Shown in pieces: positions 9,572 to 16,496 of a DNA stretch of 64,000 nucleotides (its first letter is position 1; every line of letters begins with the position of its first letter). Below the pieces are notes generated by a model, which did no database searches, was not told the DNA's origin, and worked only from the letters and a program-made list of their open reading frames with translations. A program made the position numbers and the translations under genes. The DNA is taken from assembly GCF_014217785.1 (NCBI RefSeq), contig NZ_CP048814.1, positions 2,046,001 to 2,110,000 on the forward strand, read 5' to 3'. This DNA comes from Rhodococcus triatomae (GTDB taxonomy: Bacteria; Actinomycetota; Actinomycetes; Mycobacteriales; Mycobacteriaceae).

Positions 9572-10249
9572 TCAGCCCGACACGAGCGCACCGAACGTGC
9601 GTCCGGCCAGCTCGCGGGACTCGCGGATCAGGTGCGCCTGGTCCGCGTACCCGGCGGCCGCCGCGACCTCGGCTGCCGGGACTCCCCCGGCCGATATTCG
9701 TAGCGCGGCCTGCAATCTGAGTATCCGTGCGAGCATCCTCGGGCCGTATCCGAAGTTCCGGCGCGCCAGCCGTCGCAGCTGACGCTCCCCGACACCGACC
9801 GCGTCGGCGACGTCGCCGACGGCGGCACCGCGGGCGGCGGCGGCCGCCATCACGGCGACGCGCGGGTCCGGCTCGATCCCCGCGCGGAGTTCCGCCGCGA
9901 AGGCCTCCAGCGTTCTCGCCGGCGCGCCCGAGTCGAGAATGCGCCCGCGCAACTCGCGGCCGGCCCGGCCGGACAGCACGTCGGCGAGCGCGACCCGATG
10001 GTTCGCGATCTCCTCCGCGTGCACACCGAGGAGCACCGGCAACGCGCCGGGAGCGAACCGCATACCGACGATCGGGCGGCCCACCACCCCGGTGGCACGG
10101 AACGGCCGGGTGTCCGGCCCGGCGACGACGACCTCGTCGTTCATCCAGATCAGGTCCATGCATCCGTCCGGCAGCACGTCGCCGTCCACCGCCGCGGCGT
10201 TCTCCCACACCACGGCGCCGGGAAACACGGATGCACGTTCGCGGTACAC
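9572..10249 (-). CDS. AraC-family transcriptional regulator
   Basis: A 225-residue regulator. The N-terminal 130 residues form a small beta-rich sensor-like domain (LPDGCMDLIWMNDEVVVAGP, VVGRPIVGMRFAPGA) common in actinobacterial AraC proteins. The C-terminal HTH pair runs from about residue 140 (AVGDVADAVGVGERQLRRLA and PAAEVAAAAGYADQAHLIRE), with the AraC signature spacing. Translation starts at GTG 10249. The gene is convergent with the VOC gene and divergent from the T7SS module; whether it controls either is unknown. Confidence 0.82.
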   Translation of the reverse strand: MYRERASVFPGAVVWENAAAVDGDVLPDGCMDLIWMNDEVVVAGPDTRPFRATGVVGRPIVGMRFAPGALPVLLGVHAEEIANHRVALADVLSGRAGRELRGRILDSGAPARTLEAFAAELRAGIEPDPRVAVMAAAAARGAAVGDVADAVGVGERQLRRLARRNFGYGPRMLARILRLQAALRISAGGVPAAEVAAAAGYADQAHLIRESRELAGRTFGALVSG

Positions 10250-10354
10250 CTGCCCGATTCTAGGTGCATCTGCCCTGGTGAGGAACTGTCTCTCGAGTCG
10301 ACTAGCATGTCCGCAGAGATCGCGTGCGAGACGAGCCGTGGGGGGGGATCAACC

Positions 10355-10696
10355 GTGAGTGGGCAGAAGCCGTTGCGCCTCGAAGAGGGGACGATCGAAG
10401 AGCTCGTCGGGATCTGCGACGGGATGCTGGCGAAGCTGGATCGACGCATCATGGAAGCGTCCGAACTCGGTGACGTGTCCGGGTTCGGGGGATTCGAGTC
10501 GGCACAGCAACTCGCCGAAGGATATCGCCGCAAAGGCGTCGACGGGCCGGATTCCGTTCGTCACAGGCTGGTGCAGTTCCGAGACGCCGTTGAGGAAATG
10601 CGGACGGCCTTTGCGGCAGGTGGCGAGGCGTATGGGGATCAGGAGAGTGCCGTAATGCAGCAGATCGCCACCATTTCCCGAGGATTCACCTCGTGA
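10355..10696 (+). CDS. Small T7SS-substrate-like protein (paralogue 1), YxxxE motif
   Basis: A 113-residue predominantly helical protein without signal peptide or membrane segment. Near the C-terminus it has Y93-G-D-Q-E97, the general type VII secretion signal pattern YxxxD/E. It aligns along most of its length with the protein at 12960-13304 (GFGGFESAQQLAEGY against GYGDLPSARELAAKF, then a shared G-P step), and both have the tyrosine at residue 93 and the acid at 97. The GTG at 10355 was chosen because GGGGGGG ends 8 bases upstream; an ATG at 10307 would add 16 residues but looks like a -10 region (TAGCAT). Its stop overlaps the start of the lipoprotein gene (GTGA). It is an EspC-like substrate or adaptor by inference. 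Confidence 0.7.
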   Translation: MSGQKPLRLEEGTIEELVGICDGMLAKLDRRIMEASELGDVSGFGGFESAQQLAEGYRRKGVDGPDSVRHRLVQFRDAVEEMRTAFAAGGEAYGDQESAVMQQIATISRGFTS

Positions 10697-11292
10697 CACC
10701 ACGACGCTGGGCCGGGGCGGCCGGGATCACAGTCATTCTCGCGCTGTCCTTGATCTCGTGCGGCACGAACACCGACGGCACCGAAGCATCCGGCGACAGT
10801 TCCACGACAGCCGCGACCTCGACCGTCCGGGAACCACGATTCACCGACGAATCGAACCGCCCCGACGTGATCTTCGACCCCTGCCTCGACCTCCCCGACG
10901 ACGCGATCCGGCAAGCCGGGCTGGACCCCTCCACCAAGACCGTCAGCGACCTGACGGGCGGTGAGGAACGCACTTTCCTCACCTGCTCTTACATGGACCC
11001 TCGGGTGAAGGGCGTCAACGTCATCTCCACGAACACCACATTCGATGAGTACGTCGAGCGGGACGAACGCGCCGGGTTCACCGACATCAGCTACGCCGAC
11101 CTCGACGGCCGACGCGCCATGTTCAAGGCGGACCGTTACATCGACAACTGCGTGCTCACCGTCGAAACCTCGTACGGGGCCCTCGGCATCACGCGGGACC
11201 GCTTCGGTACCGACACTCCCCCCGGACAGCGGTGCTCCGGGATGGACGAGATGATGCGAGTGTTCCTGCACTACCTGCCCGAGGGGGCATAA
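10693..11292 (+). CDS. DUF3558-family lipoprotein
   Basis: A 199-residue lipoprotein. An N-terminal signal (RRWAGAAGITVILALSLISC) ends in the lipobox L-I-S-C, with the lipidated cysteine near residue 23, followed by a Ser/Thr-rich linker. The mature domain has four further cysteines (FDPCLDL, LTCSYMD, DNCVL, RCSGMD) spaced as in DUF3558, a family restricted largely to Nocardiaceae, Mycobacteriaceae and relatives and often found beside ESX-type genes. It probably sits on the outer face of the plasma membrane or in the periplasm-like space. The start codon GTG overlaps the previous stop by 4 bases, indicating coupling with the small YxxxE protein. Biochemical function is unknown. Confidence 0.85.
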   Translation: MTPRRWAGAAGITVILALSLISCGTNTDGTEASGDSSTTAATSTVREPRFTDESNRPDVIFDPCLDLPDDAIRQAGLDPSTKTVSDLTGGEERTFLTCSYMDPRVKGVNVISTNTTFDEYVERDERAGFTDISYADLDGRRAMFKADRYIDNCVLTVETSYGALGITRDRFGTDTPPGQRCSGMDEMMRVFLHYLPEGA

Positions 11293-11353
11293 GTTCTGCG
11301 GCAGTACAACGTGCAGTCAGGTCATATCGGGATGGTTGAGGGGGGCTCGAGAG

Positions 11354-12835
11354 ATGTCGGATCGTGAAACGACGATGCCAGTGTTCGGGGACGGAAATGG
11401 GGTGGGCCAGCCGACGCCACTCGAGTCGTCGGTGCTCGTCCAGCAGCTTCACCGTGATGGCGTGATCGACGGCGAGAGTGCGACGTGGTCGTCGGAAACA
11501 CCTTCCGGCGCTTCCTCTCCGGTGGTTCCGGTCTCGCCTGCCGACACGGTTTTGGCGGCGCTCGGTGTTCTGCCCGTGGCGACGGCTGCCCGCGCCGCCG
11601 AGGCTGCACAGACCGCCCAGGCCCTGGACGGCCTCGAACCCGACCCCCCGTACATCACTGCGATGGAGAACTTCCACGGGATGACGCACGTCGAGATGTA
11701 TCAGAAGGCATCCGCGATCGACGCCGGTTCGATCGGAACCCTGGCCGGCGCGTACAAGAGTCTGGCCTCCGAACTCGACCTCCACCAGGACCTCGCCCGG
11801 ATCTCTCGCGTGGTCGAGTCCCAATGGGAGGGCGATGCGGCAACAGCGGCCACGGGCGCCGCTCAGCAATTGGCCGCCCCGAGCGCCGCGCTGAAGGCGA
11901 CGGTCCAGGTCATCTCCACCAAGATCGACGAACTGTCCGATGCGGCCAGCAGTGTCAAGGTGTCCGTTCCGCCTCCGCCGTACTTCATGGGGCCCTTTCC
12001 CGTGAGCGGACCGGCGATGATGGAGATCGAACAGCGGCGCCGCGAAGCCGAACGGCAAGCTGCCGACAAACTCACCGGCCTCTATGCGCCGAGCTATACC
12101 TCGGCGGGCACGAACGTGCCGGGTCTGCCCAAGCCGGACGGCCCGAACGGTGGCATGGGCGGTGGCGGAGCCGGATATGGCGGTGGGTTCGGTGGAGGAA
12201 GTGGCCCCGGTGCCGGTGGCACCGCTGGCGGGTCCGCAGCAGGTGGGTCCGGTGGCGGTCCCGGTGTGGACGATGCGGCAGGCACACAGGCTGCGGGCGT
12301 CGACGCCCTGGCGGGGCAGGGAGCCGGTGGCCAGCAAGGTGGCGCTGGAAGCGGTATGGGCTCGGCGGCTTCCACGTCGGCGGCATCCGCGCAGAACGGT
12401 CTCGGGGCAGGCGCGGGAGCCGGTTCGGGCACGGGCACCGGGGCCAGCGGCGTCTACGGCGCCGGTGCCGGTGGACGCGGTTCGAGTGGCGGCGGCGGAA
12501 TCGGTGGTGGCGCCGGAGGCGGCGCGGCCCGTCGTCGGGACGACCAGCGGGGCGAGAACCAGGGCGGCGCGATGGTGCCCGGGGCCATCCCGCCCGGTGC
12601 CGGAGCGGGCGCAGGTGCCGGGGCGGCAGCCGCGGCGGGTGCGGCGGCGGCGAAGCCGTCGATGGGCCGTCCGGGGATGGGCATGGGTATGCCGATGGGC
12701 ATGGGCGCCATGGGAGGCGGTGCCCGCGACGACGACAAGGAACACAAGACTCCGAGCTACCTGGTCAACATGGAGAACGGGAACGAGTTGATCGGGGACC
12801 TCGATCCGGTGGCTCCCCCGGTCATCGGCGCCTGA
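11354..12835 (+). CDS. PPE-like T7SS protein with long glycine-rich tail
   Basis: A 493-residue protein. Residues about 95-215 form a PPE/WXG100-like helical hairpin containing Q-W-E-G (WXG turn) between two long helices, ending in a proline-rich VPPPPYFMGPFP segment. After a helix rich in Arg/Glu comes AAD-x-L-x-x-L-Y followed by NVPGLPKP, an ending shared with the second WXG protein at 13332. Residues about 270-460 are Gly/Ala-rich low complexity and the last 40 are more ordered. No YxxxD/E signal is obvious in the helical part, so export may depend on a partner. The ATG at 11354 follows GAGGGGGG by 8 bases. EspG and small YxxxD/E proteins are nearby. Confidence 0.75.
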   Translation: MSDRETTMPVFGDGNGVGQPTPLESSVLVQQLHRDGVIDGESATWSSETPSGASSPVVPVSPADTVLAALGVLPVATAARAAEAAQTAQALDGLEPDPPYITAMENFHGMTHVEMYQKASAIDAGSIGTLAGAYKSLASELDLHQDLARISRVVESQWEGDAATAATGAAQQLAAPSAALKATVQVISTKIDELSDAASSVKVSVPPPPYFMGPFPVSGPAMMEIEQRRREAERQAADKLTGLYAPSYTSAGTNVPGLPKPDGPNGGMGGGGAGYGGGFGGGSGPGAGGTAGGSAAGGSGGGPGVDDAAGTQAAGVDALAGQGAGGQQGGAGSGMGSAASTSAASAQNGLGAGAGAGSGTGTGASGVYGAGAGGRGSSGGGGIGGGAGGGAARRRDDQRGENQGGAMVPGAIPPGAGAGAGAGAAAAAGAAAAKPSMGRPGMGMGMPMGMGAMGGGARDDDKEHKTPSYLVNMENGNELIGDLDPVAPPVIGA

Positions 12836-12959
12836 GGCAACCGGCGCCCCCGCGAGCCCGGACCCGTCCCGAGAGAGCGCGGTACCGAATACCCGGCTGT
12901 GACCTGCACCGCTAAGCTGATCCCGGGAGATACCGATCAAATCCGACGGGGGATACGTG

Positions 12960-13304
12960 ATGGCCGACCGCGCGGGAACCGCGCTGCACCTCGACGACGA
13001 GTCGCGGGGCAGGCTGGCACGCGCGTGCCGAGCGCTGATCGATGCGCTGACCGGAATCGAGTCGAAGGCCTCCCGGCTCGCGGTGTCCGACGGCTACGGA
13101 GACCTGCCGTCCGCGCGCGAGCTCGCCGCGAAGTTCGGCAGGCTCGGCGGTCCCGAAGGAATCCAGGCGACCCTGCGCGAACACATCGCCGTCGTGGCGC
13201 GGATCGAGGAAACCCTGAAGAAGTCCTTCGACCAGTACGACGACGCGGATCTCGAATTGATGGAACAGTTGTCCTCGGTCGGGAGTCGTCACCCCGATGA
13301 GTAG
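12960..13304 (+). CDS. Small T7SS-substrate-like protein (paralogue 2), YxxxD motif
   Basis: A 114-residue helical protein with no signal peptide or membrane segment. It carries Y93-D-D-A-D97 near its C-terminus, the YxxxD/E type VII export pattern at the same residue numbers as its paralogue at 10355. GGGGG at 12948-12952 lies 7 bases before the ATG at 12960; a GTG at 12957 would add one residue. TAAGCT at 12913-12918 is a possible -10 element, so this gene may begin its own transcript with the PPE-like gene at 13332 and espG at 13922. By family resemblance it is an EspC-type secreted partner or adaptor; the function is inferred from context. Confidence 0.7.
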   Translation: MADRAGTALHLDDESRGRLARACRALIDALTGIESKASRLAVSDGYGDLPSARELAAKFGRLGGPEGIQATLREHIAVVARIEETLKKSFDQYDDADLELMEQLSSVGSRHPDE

Positions 13305-13331
13305 GCAGAGCGAAGTCGTGAGAGGGACGCC

Positions 13332-13925
13332 ATGACCACTCCGCACGGACCCCGTGGTGACGGTGGGGCGATGGGCGCTGCGTTCGTGCCGGCTGCGGTC
13401 ACGTCGCAGGAGAATTTCGCGGCGATGGATCTCGACCGCGCCCGAGATGCGGTGTCCGCGATGTCCCCGGAGCTCATCGAGGCGTCCGCACAGGCCTGGC
13501 ACGAGGTGGGCGCGGACATCACCGCGGCTGTCGACGACTTCGTGCAGACCGTCACCGAGGCCCTGCGCGGGTGGGAGGGCGCTGCCGCGGCCGGGACCGG
13601 GTCCGGGTTGCTCGCCTGCGCGCGCCGCACGGGCGAACTCGGCACCGTCGCCACGATGATCGGCGACAAGGTCGACGAGGCCTGGTCGGGATTCGACCAG
13701 GCCAAACGCCTGGTCGAGCTGATCCCGGAACCGTCGTCCCCGACCCGGCTCCACCGGGGCTCCTTCGCGGACGTCAAACTCGCCGACTACGAACGCGACG
13801 AGGCGGACATGCAGGCGGCGGACATCATGCGGACCATCTACGGCGCTGCCGTCGTACAGGCCGACACCGACGTCCCGGACCTGCCGCCGCCCTTCGACCC
13901 GACCGCACCGGGGCCGGCACGATGA
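13332..13925 (+). CDS. WXG/PPE-like T7SS protein with YxxxE motif
   Basis: A 197-residue, Ala-rich helical protein. A WXG turn is present as W81-E-G83 between two long helices (residues about 35-80 and 84-130). The C-terminal part holds Y153-E-R-D-E157 (YxxxE) and then AADIMRTIYG and DVPDLPPPFDP, which parallels the segment after the helical domain of the larger PPE-like protein at 11354. It lacks the glycine-rich tail. Start ATG 13332 is preceded by GAGAGGGA. Its stop overlaps the ATG of espG (ATGA), which strongly suggests that EspG is its cytosolic chaperone. Confidence 0.7.
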   Translation: MTTPHGPRGDGGAMGAAFVPAAVTSQENFAAMDLDRARDAVSAMSPELIEASAQAWHEVGADITAAVDDFVQTVTEALRGWEGAAAAGTGSGLLACARRTGELGTVATMIGDKVDEAWSGFDQAKRLVELIPEPSSPTRLHRGSFADVKLADYERDEADMQAADIMRTIYGAAVVQADTDVPDLPPPFDPTAPGPAR

Positions 13926-14692
13926 CCGGCAGGCAATGGTCCTTCACGGCGCACGAATTCGCCCTCCTGTGGGAGGACGAGATTCGCCGTGACCGGCTGC
14001 CGTACCCGGTGATGTACCGCAACACGGCACCGACCCTGGACGCCTACCGGATCGAACGCGACGAAGCGCGTGAGAGCGTGCGCGAGAAGGTCGACGAGCC
14101 GTTGCTGCGGACCCTCGGCGTCCTGGCGCAGCCGCGGATCCGGATCGAGGTCTCCGGCTTCCGTGATGTGGCAGGCGAGCAGGGGGTGCGGGTCCGCGCC
14201 CACGCGGGTATCGGCGACAAGATCGGCGTGGTGGTGTCGCAGGACCCGGGCCCCACCGACCGCATCGGCGGCGACGTCCGGGTCCACGCGGTCCCGCCTT
14301 CGGCGACACCCGCGCTGCTGGCAGGCTGCCTCCCGGCCAGGAACCCGGGTCGGCTCAAGGGCGTCCGGCTGCATTCCTCCGAGATCGCCTACGACCCCGA
14401 TCGCTCCTTCCTGCAGGCAGCCGGCATCTCGTCACCGCGCGAGCAGTACCGCGCGTTCTTCGAACGCGAACGCGACGGACTGGGACGGATCGAAGCCTTC
14501 TACGGCCCCGCGTACGACTGGCGGCCGACCGACGACGGGCTGCACATCTCCTGGATGGACTACGTCGGTGACGGCCGGTACATGGTGCGGCGTGAGGAGG
14601 AGATCCGGGCCGTCGCGGCCGACCCCGCCCGGATGGCCGCGGGAATCCGGCAACTGATCGCACGCGTCGAGGCGCGCGTCGGCGTGCGCTGA
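13922..14692 (+). CDS. espG: EspG-family T7SS chaperone
   Basis: A 256-residue protein with the EspG signature opening, WSFTAHEFALLWEDEIRRDRLP, and the family's alternating hydrophobic strands throughout, including HAVPPSATPALLAGCLP in the middle and a C-terminal helix (MAAGIRQLIARVEA). Length is close to mycobacterial EspG (about 280). EspG proteins bind the tips of PPE-type substrates in the cytoplasm, keep them soluble and deliver them to the cognate ESX channel. It is coupled to the upstream WXG protein by a 4-base overlap. No EccB, EccC, EccD, EccE or MycP gene is in the window, so the channel must be encoded elsewhere. Confidence 0.85.
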   Translation: MTGRQWSFTAHEFALLWEDEIRRDRLPYPVMYRNTAPTLDAYRIERDEARESVREKVDEPLLRTLGVLAQPRIRIEVSGFRDVAGEQGVRVRAHAGIGDKIGVVVSQDPGPTDRIGGDVRVHAVPPSATPALLAGCLPARNPGRLKGVRLHSSEIAYDPDRSFLQAAGISSPREQYRAFFERERDGLGRIEAFYGPAYDWRPTDDGLHISWMDYVGDGRYMVRREEEIRAVAADPARMAAGIRQLIARVEARVGVR

Positions 14693-14898
14693 ACACGCAC
14701 CCGGTCCCGCCCGCCGACCCGGTCAGCTATCGACGGGTTTCCCTACCGGATACCCCGCTTATACGTCGCATTTTGTGAGTTCGATCTCCTCTGCATCCTC
14801 GTCGGTGCCCGTCGTGGTTACGGTCACCCCGTCGGGTCAGTTACTTTTCAGCACCCACCCGCGACACGGGCCGGGTGCCCGAGAGGATGGATGGATAC

Positions 14899-15273
14899 AT
14901 GAAGTTCTCACGTCTGGCCGCCGCCGCGACCGTCGCCACCGGTGCGGGTGCGGCCGTACTGCTCTCCGGAGGTACCGCTGCCGCGGCCACGCCGTCGGTC
15001 GACCTCGACAAGGGATATGCGGGCGTCCTCCTCGACCGCAACGAGACGGCCATCGCCTCGCAGATCGATGCCGGCGTTCTCATCAATCTCGCGGTGGGGG
15101 ACAACTGGATCGTCAACCTTCCCGACGACTCGATCTGGAACACCGGCGGCTGGACTCCGGTCACCGGTGACCAACTCTTCGACGAAGCGGCCGCGAACAA
15201 CGGGGTCGTCGGCGTCTGGGTCACCGACCCGGCGCGCTACCGCGCCCCCCTGTACGTCCAGTCCCTCTGGTGA
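14899..15273 (+). CDS. Small exported protein, unknown function
   Basis: A 124-residue protein with a clear Sec signal peptide (MKFSRLAAAATVATGAGAAV, Ala-rich cleavage region GTAAAA near residue 31) and a mature domain of about 93 residues lacking cysteine. The mature sequence (WIVNLPDDSIWNTGGWTPV) is Trp/Asp-rich and I do not recognise it. ATG 14899 was preferred to GTG 14875 because it begins the signal peptide directly and follows AGAGGATGG. The roughly 200 bases upstream (14693-14898) contain no gene and should hold its promoter. A strong hairpin follows the stop. Confidence 0.7.
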   Translation: MKFSRLAAAATVATGAGAAVLLSGGTAAAATPSVDLDKGYAGVLLDRNETAIASQIDAGVLINLAVGDNWIVNLPDDSIWNTGGWTPVTGDQLFDEAAANNGVVGVWVTDPARYRAPLYVQSLW

Positions 15274-15281
15274 TCCACCTC

Positions 15282-15317
15282 GGTCCGCCGCACGGGGTTC
15301 CTCCCGCGCGGCGGACC
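15282..15317. terminator. Bidirectional hairpin terminator
   Basis: GGTCCGCCGC (15282-15291) and GCGGCGGACC (15308-15317) form a perfect 10-base stem that extends inward with CGGG/CCCG around a short loop. It lies between the stop of the exported protein gene and the stop of the convergent LLM oxidoreductase gene, the expected place for a shared terminator. Confidence 0.7.
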
Positions 15318-15327
15318 GACGGGGCGG

Positions 15328-16341
15328 TCAGTTGCCGTGGACGAGCGGTGCCACCTCGGTGCCGAACAGCTCGATCGCGCGCATCACGTCGGCGTGCGGG
15401 AGCGGGCCGACACTCGGATGCAGCATGAAGCGATCGAGTCCCAGGCCATCGCGCATACCCACGATCTTCTCCGCGACCTGTTCGGGATTCCCGAGGACGA
15501 GTGAGCCCTCCGGTCCACGCAACTGGTCGAACGCGCCGCGGCTCATCGGCGTCCAGCCTCGTTCGCGCCCGAGCGCCGTCATCGCCTGGGCGTACGAGGG
15601 ATAGAACTGCTCGACAGCCTCTTCCTCGGTGGCACCGACGAAACCGTGCGCGTGGACGGCGAGAGGCTGCGGCTCGTGCCCTGCCTCCGCAATCGCACGG
15701 CGATGCAGGTCGGCGAGCGGGGCGAACCGCGCCGGCTGGCCGCCGATGATGGCCAGAGCCATCGGCAGGCCCAGCGCACCGGCCCGGACCACCGAATGCG
15801 GGTTGCCCCCGACAGCCACCCACACGGGCAACTTCCGGCCCGGGTCCGGATAGACGCTCTGGCCGGCGAGGGCCGGACGGTGCCTGCCCTCCCAGGTGAC
15901 GACCTCGGAATCGCGCAGCGCCAGCAGCAGGTCCAGCTTTTCGGCGAACAGCTCGTCGTAGTCGGCGAGGTCGTACCCGAACAACGGGAACGACTCGGTG
16001 AACGATCCACGTCCGGCCATCACCTCGGCGCGGCCGCCGGAGATCAGATCCACGGTGGCGAACTCCTCGAACACGCGGACCGGATCGTCGGAGCTGAGCA
16101 CGGTCACCGCGCTGGTCAACGCGATCCGCGAGGTGCGCGCCGCGGCGGCGGACAGCACCACGGCGGGCGCCGAGGCCACGTAGTCCGCGCGGTGGTGCTC
16201 GCCGACGCCGTAGACGTCGAGACCCACCTGCTCCGCCAACTCCACTTCCTCGAGCAGGTCCCGCAGGCGACGAGCGGGCGATACGCCGTCTCGTGCGGTG
16301 CCGGGTGCGATTTCGGCGAAGGTCGTCAGTCCCAGTTCCAT
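15328..16341 (-). CDS. LLM-class flavin-dependent oxidoreductase (bacterial luciferase-like)
   Basis: A 337-residue TIM-barrel protein of the luciferase-like monooxygenase class. It opens with [13 protein letters not shown], has the first-strand and helix pattern [16 protein letters not shown] with the EHH motif typical of the subgroup that resembles luciferase alpha, and [20 protein letters not shown]. Such proteins use FMN or F420 with dioxygen or another acceptor; the [18 protein letters not shown] segment ([15 protein letters not shown]) is the conserved flavin-phosphate region. The substrate cannot be read. An inverted repeat TTGA-TCAG-TCAA at 16389-16400 lies about 50 bases upstream and may bind a regulator. 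Confidence 0.85.
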   Translation of the reverse strand: MELGLTTFAEIAPGTARDGVSPARRLRDLLEEVELAEQVGLDVYGVGEHHRADYVASAPAVVLSAAAARTSRIALTSAVTVLSSDDPVRVFEEFATVDLISGGRAEVMAGRGSFTESFPLFGYDLADYDELFAEKLDLLLALRDSEVVTWEGRHRPALAGQSVYPDPGRKLPVWVAVGGNPHSVVRAGALGLPMALAIIGGQPARFAPLADLHRRAIAEAGHEPQPLAVHAHGFVGATEEEAVEQFYPSYAQAMTALGRERGWTPMSRGAFDQLRGPEGSLVLGNPEQVAEKIVGMRDGLGLDRFMLHPSVGPLPHADVMRAIELFGTEVAPLVHGN

Positions 16342-16464
16342 CGTTCACTCCGGTCGTGTCGGGGAAGTCTTCGATCCCGGCCATGTAGTTGATCAGTCAA
16401 TCATATCCCTCAACCTCGGGCGGTCGCGCGACATTCCCGTGGGCGCCTCGTCGCGAGGGCCTGA

Positions 16465-16487
16465 CATATACCCATAGGGGGTATATG
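16465..16487. promoter_or_regulatory. CsoR-type metal-sensor operator
   Basis: CATATACCC (16465-16473) and GGGTATATG (16479-16487) form a perfect 9-base inverted repeat around the 5-base spacer ATAGG. This matches the known CsoR/RcnR-family operator form, TACCC and GGGTA arms around a short spacer. It lies directly upstream of the CopB-like ATPase start and includes the alternative ATG at 16485, which argues that translation begins at 16497. Copper or another metal would be expected to release a CsoR-type repressor here. No csoR gene is visible in the window. Confidence 0.8.
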
Positions 16488-16496
16488 GTCGAAGGC

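Noticed and set aside
9998..10696. Longer version of the small YxxxE protein starting at 9998
   Set aside because: The extension reads antisense through the AraC gene; a G-run ribosome site supports the start at 10355.
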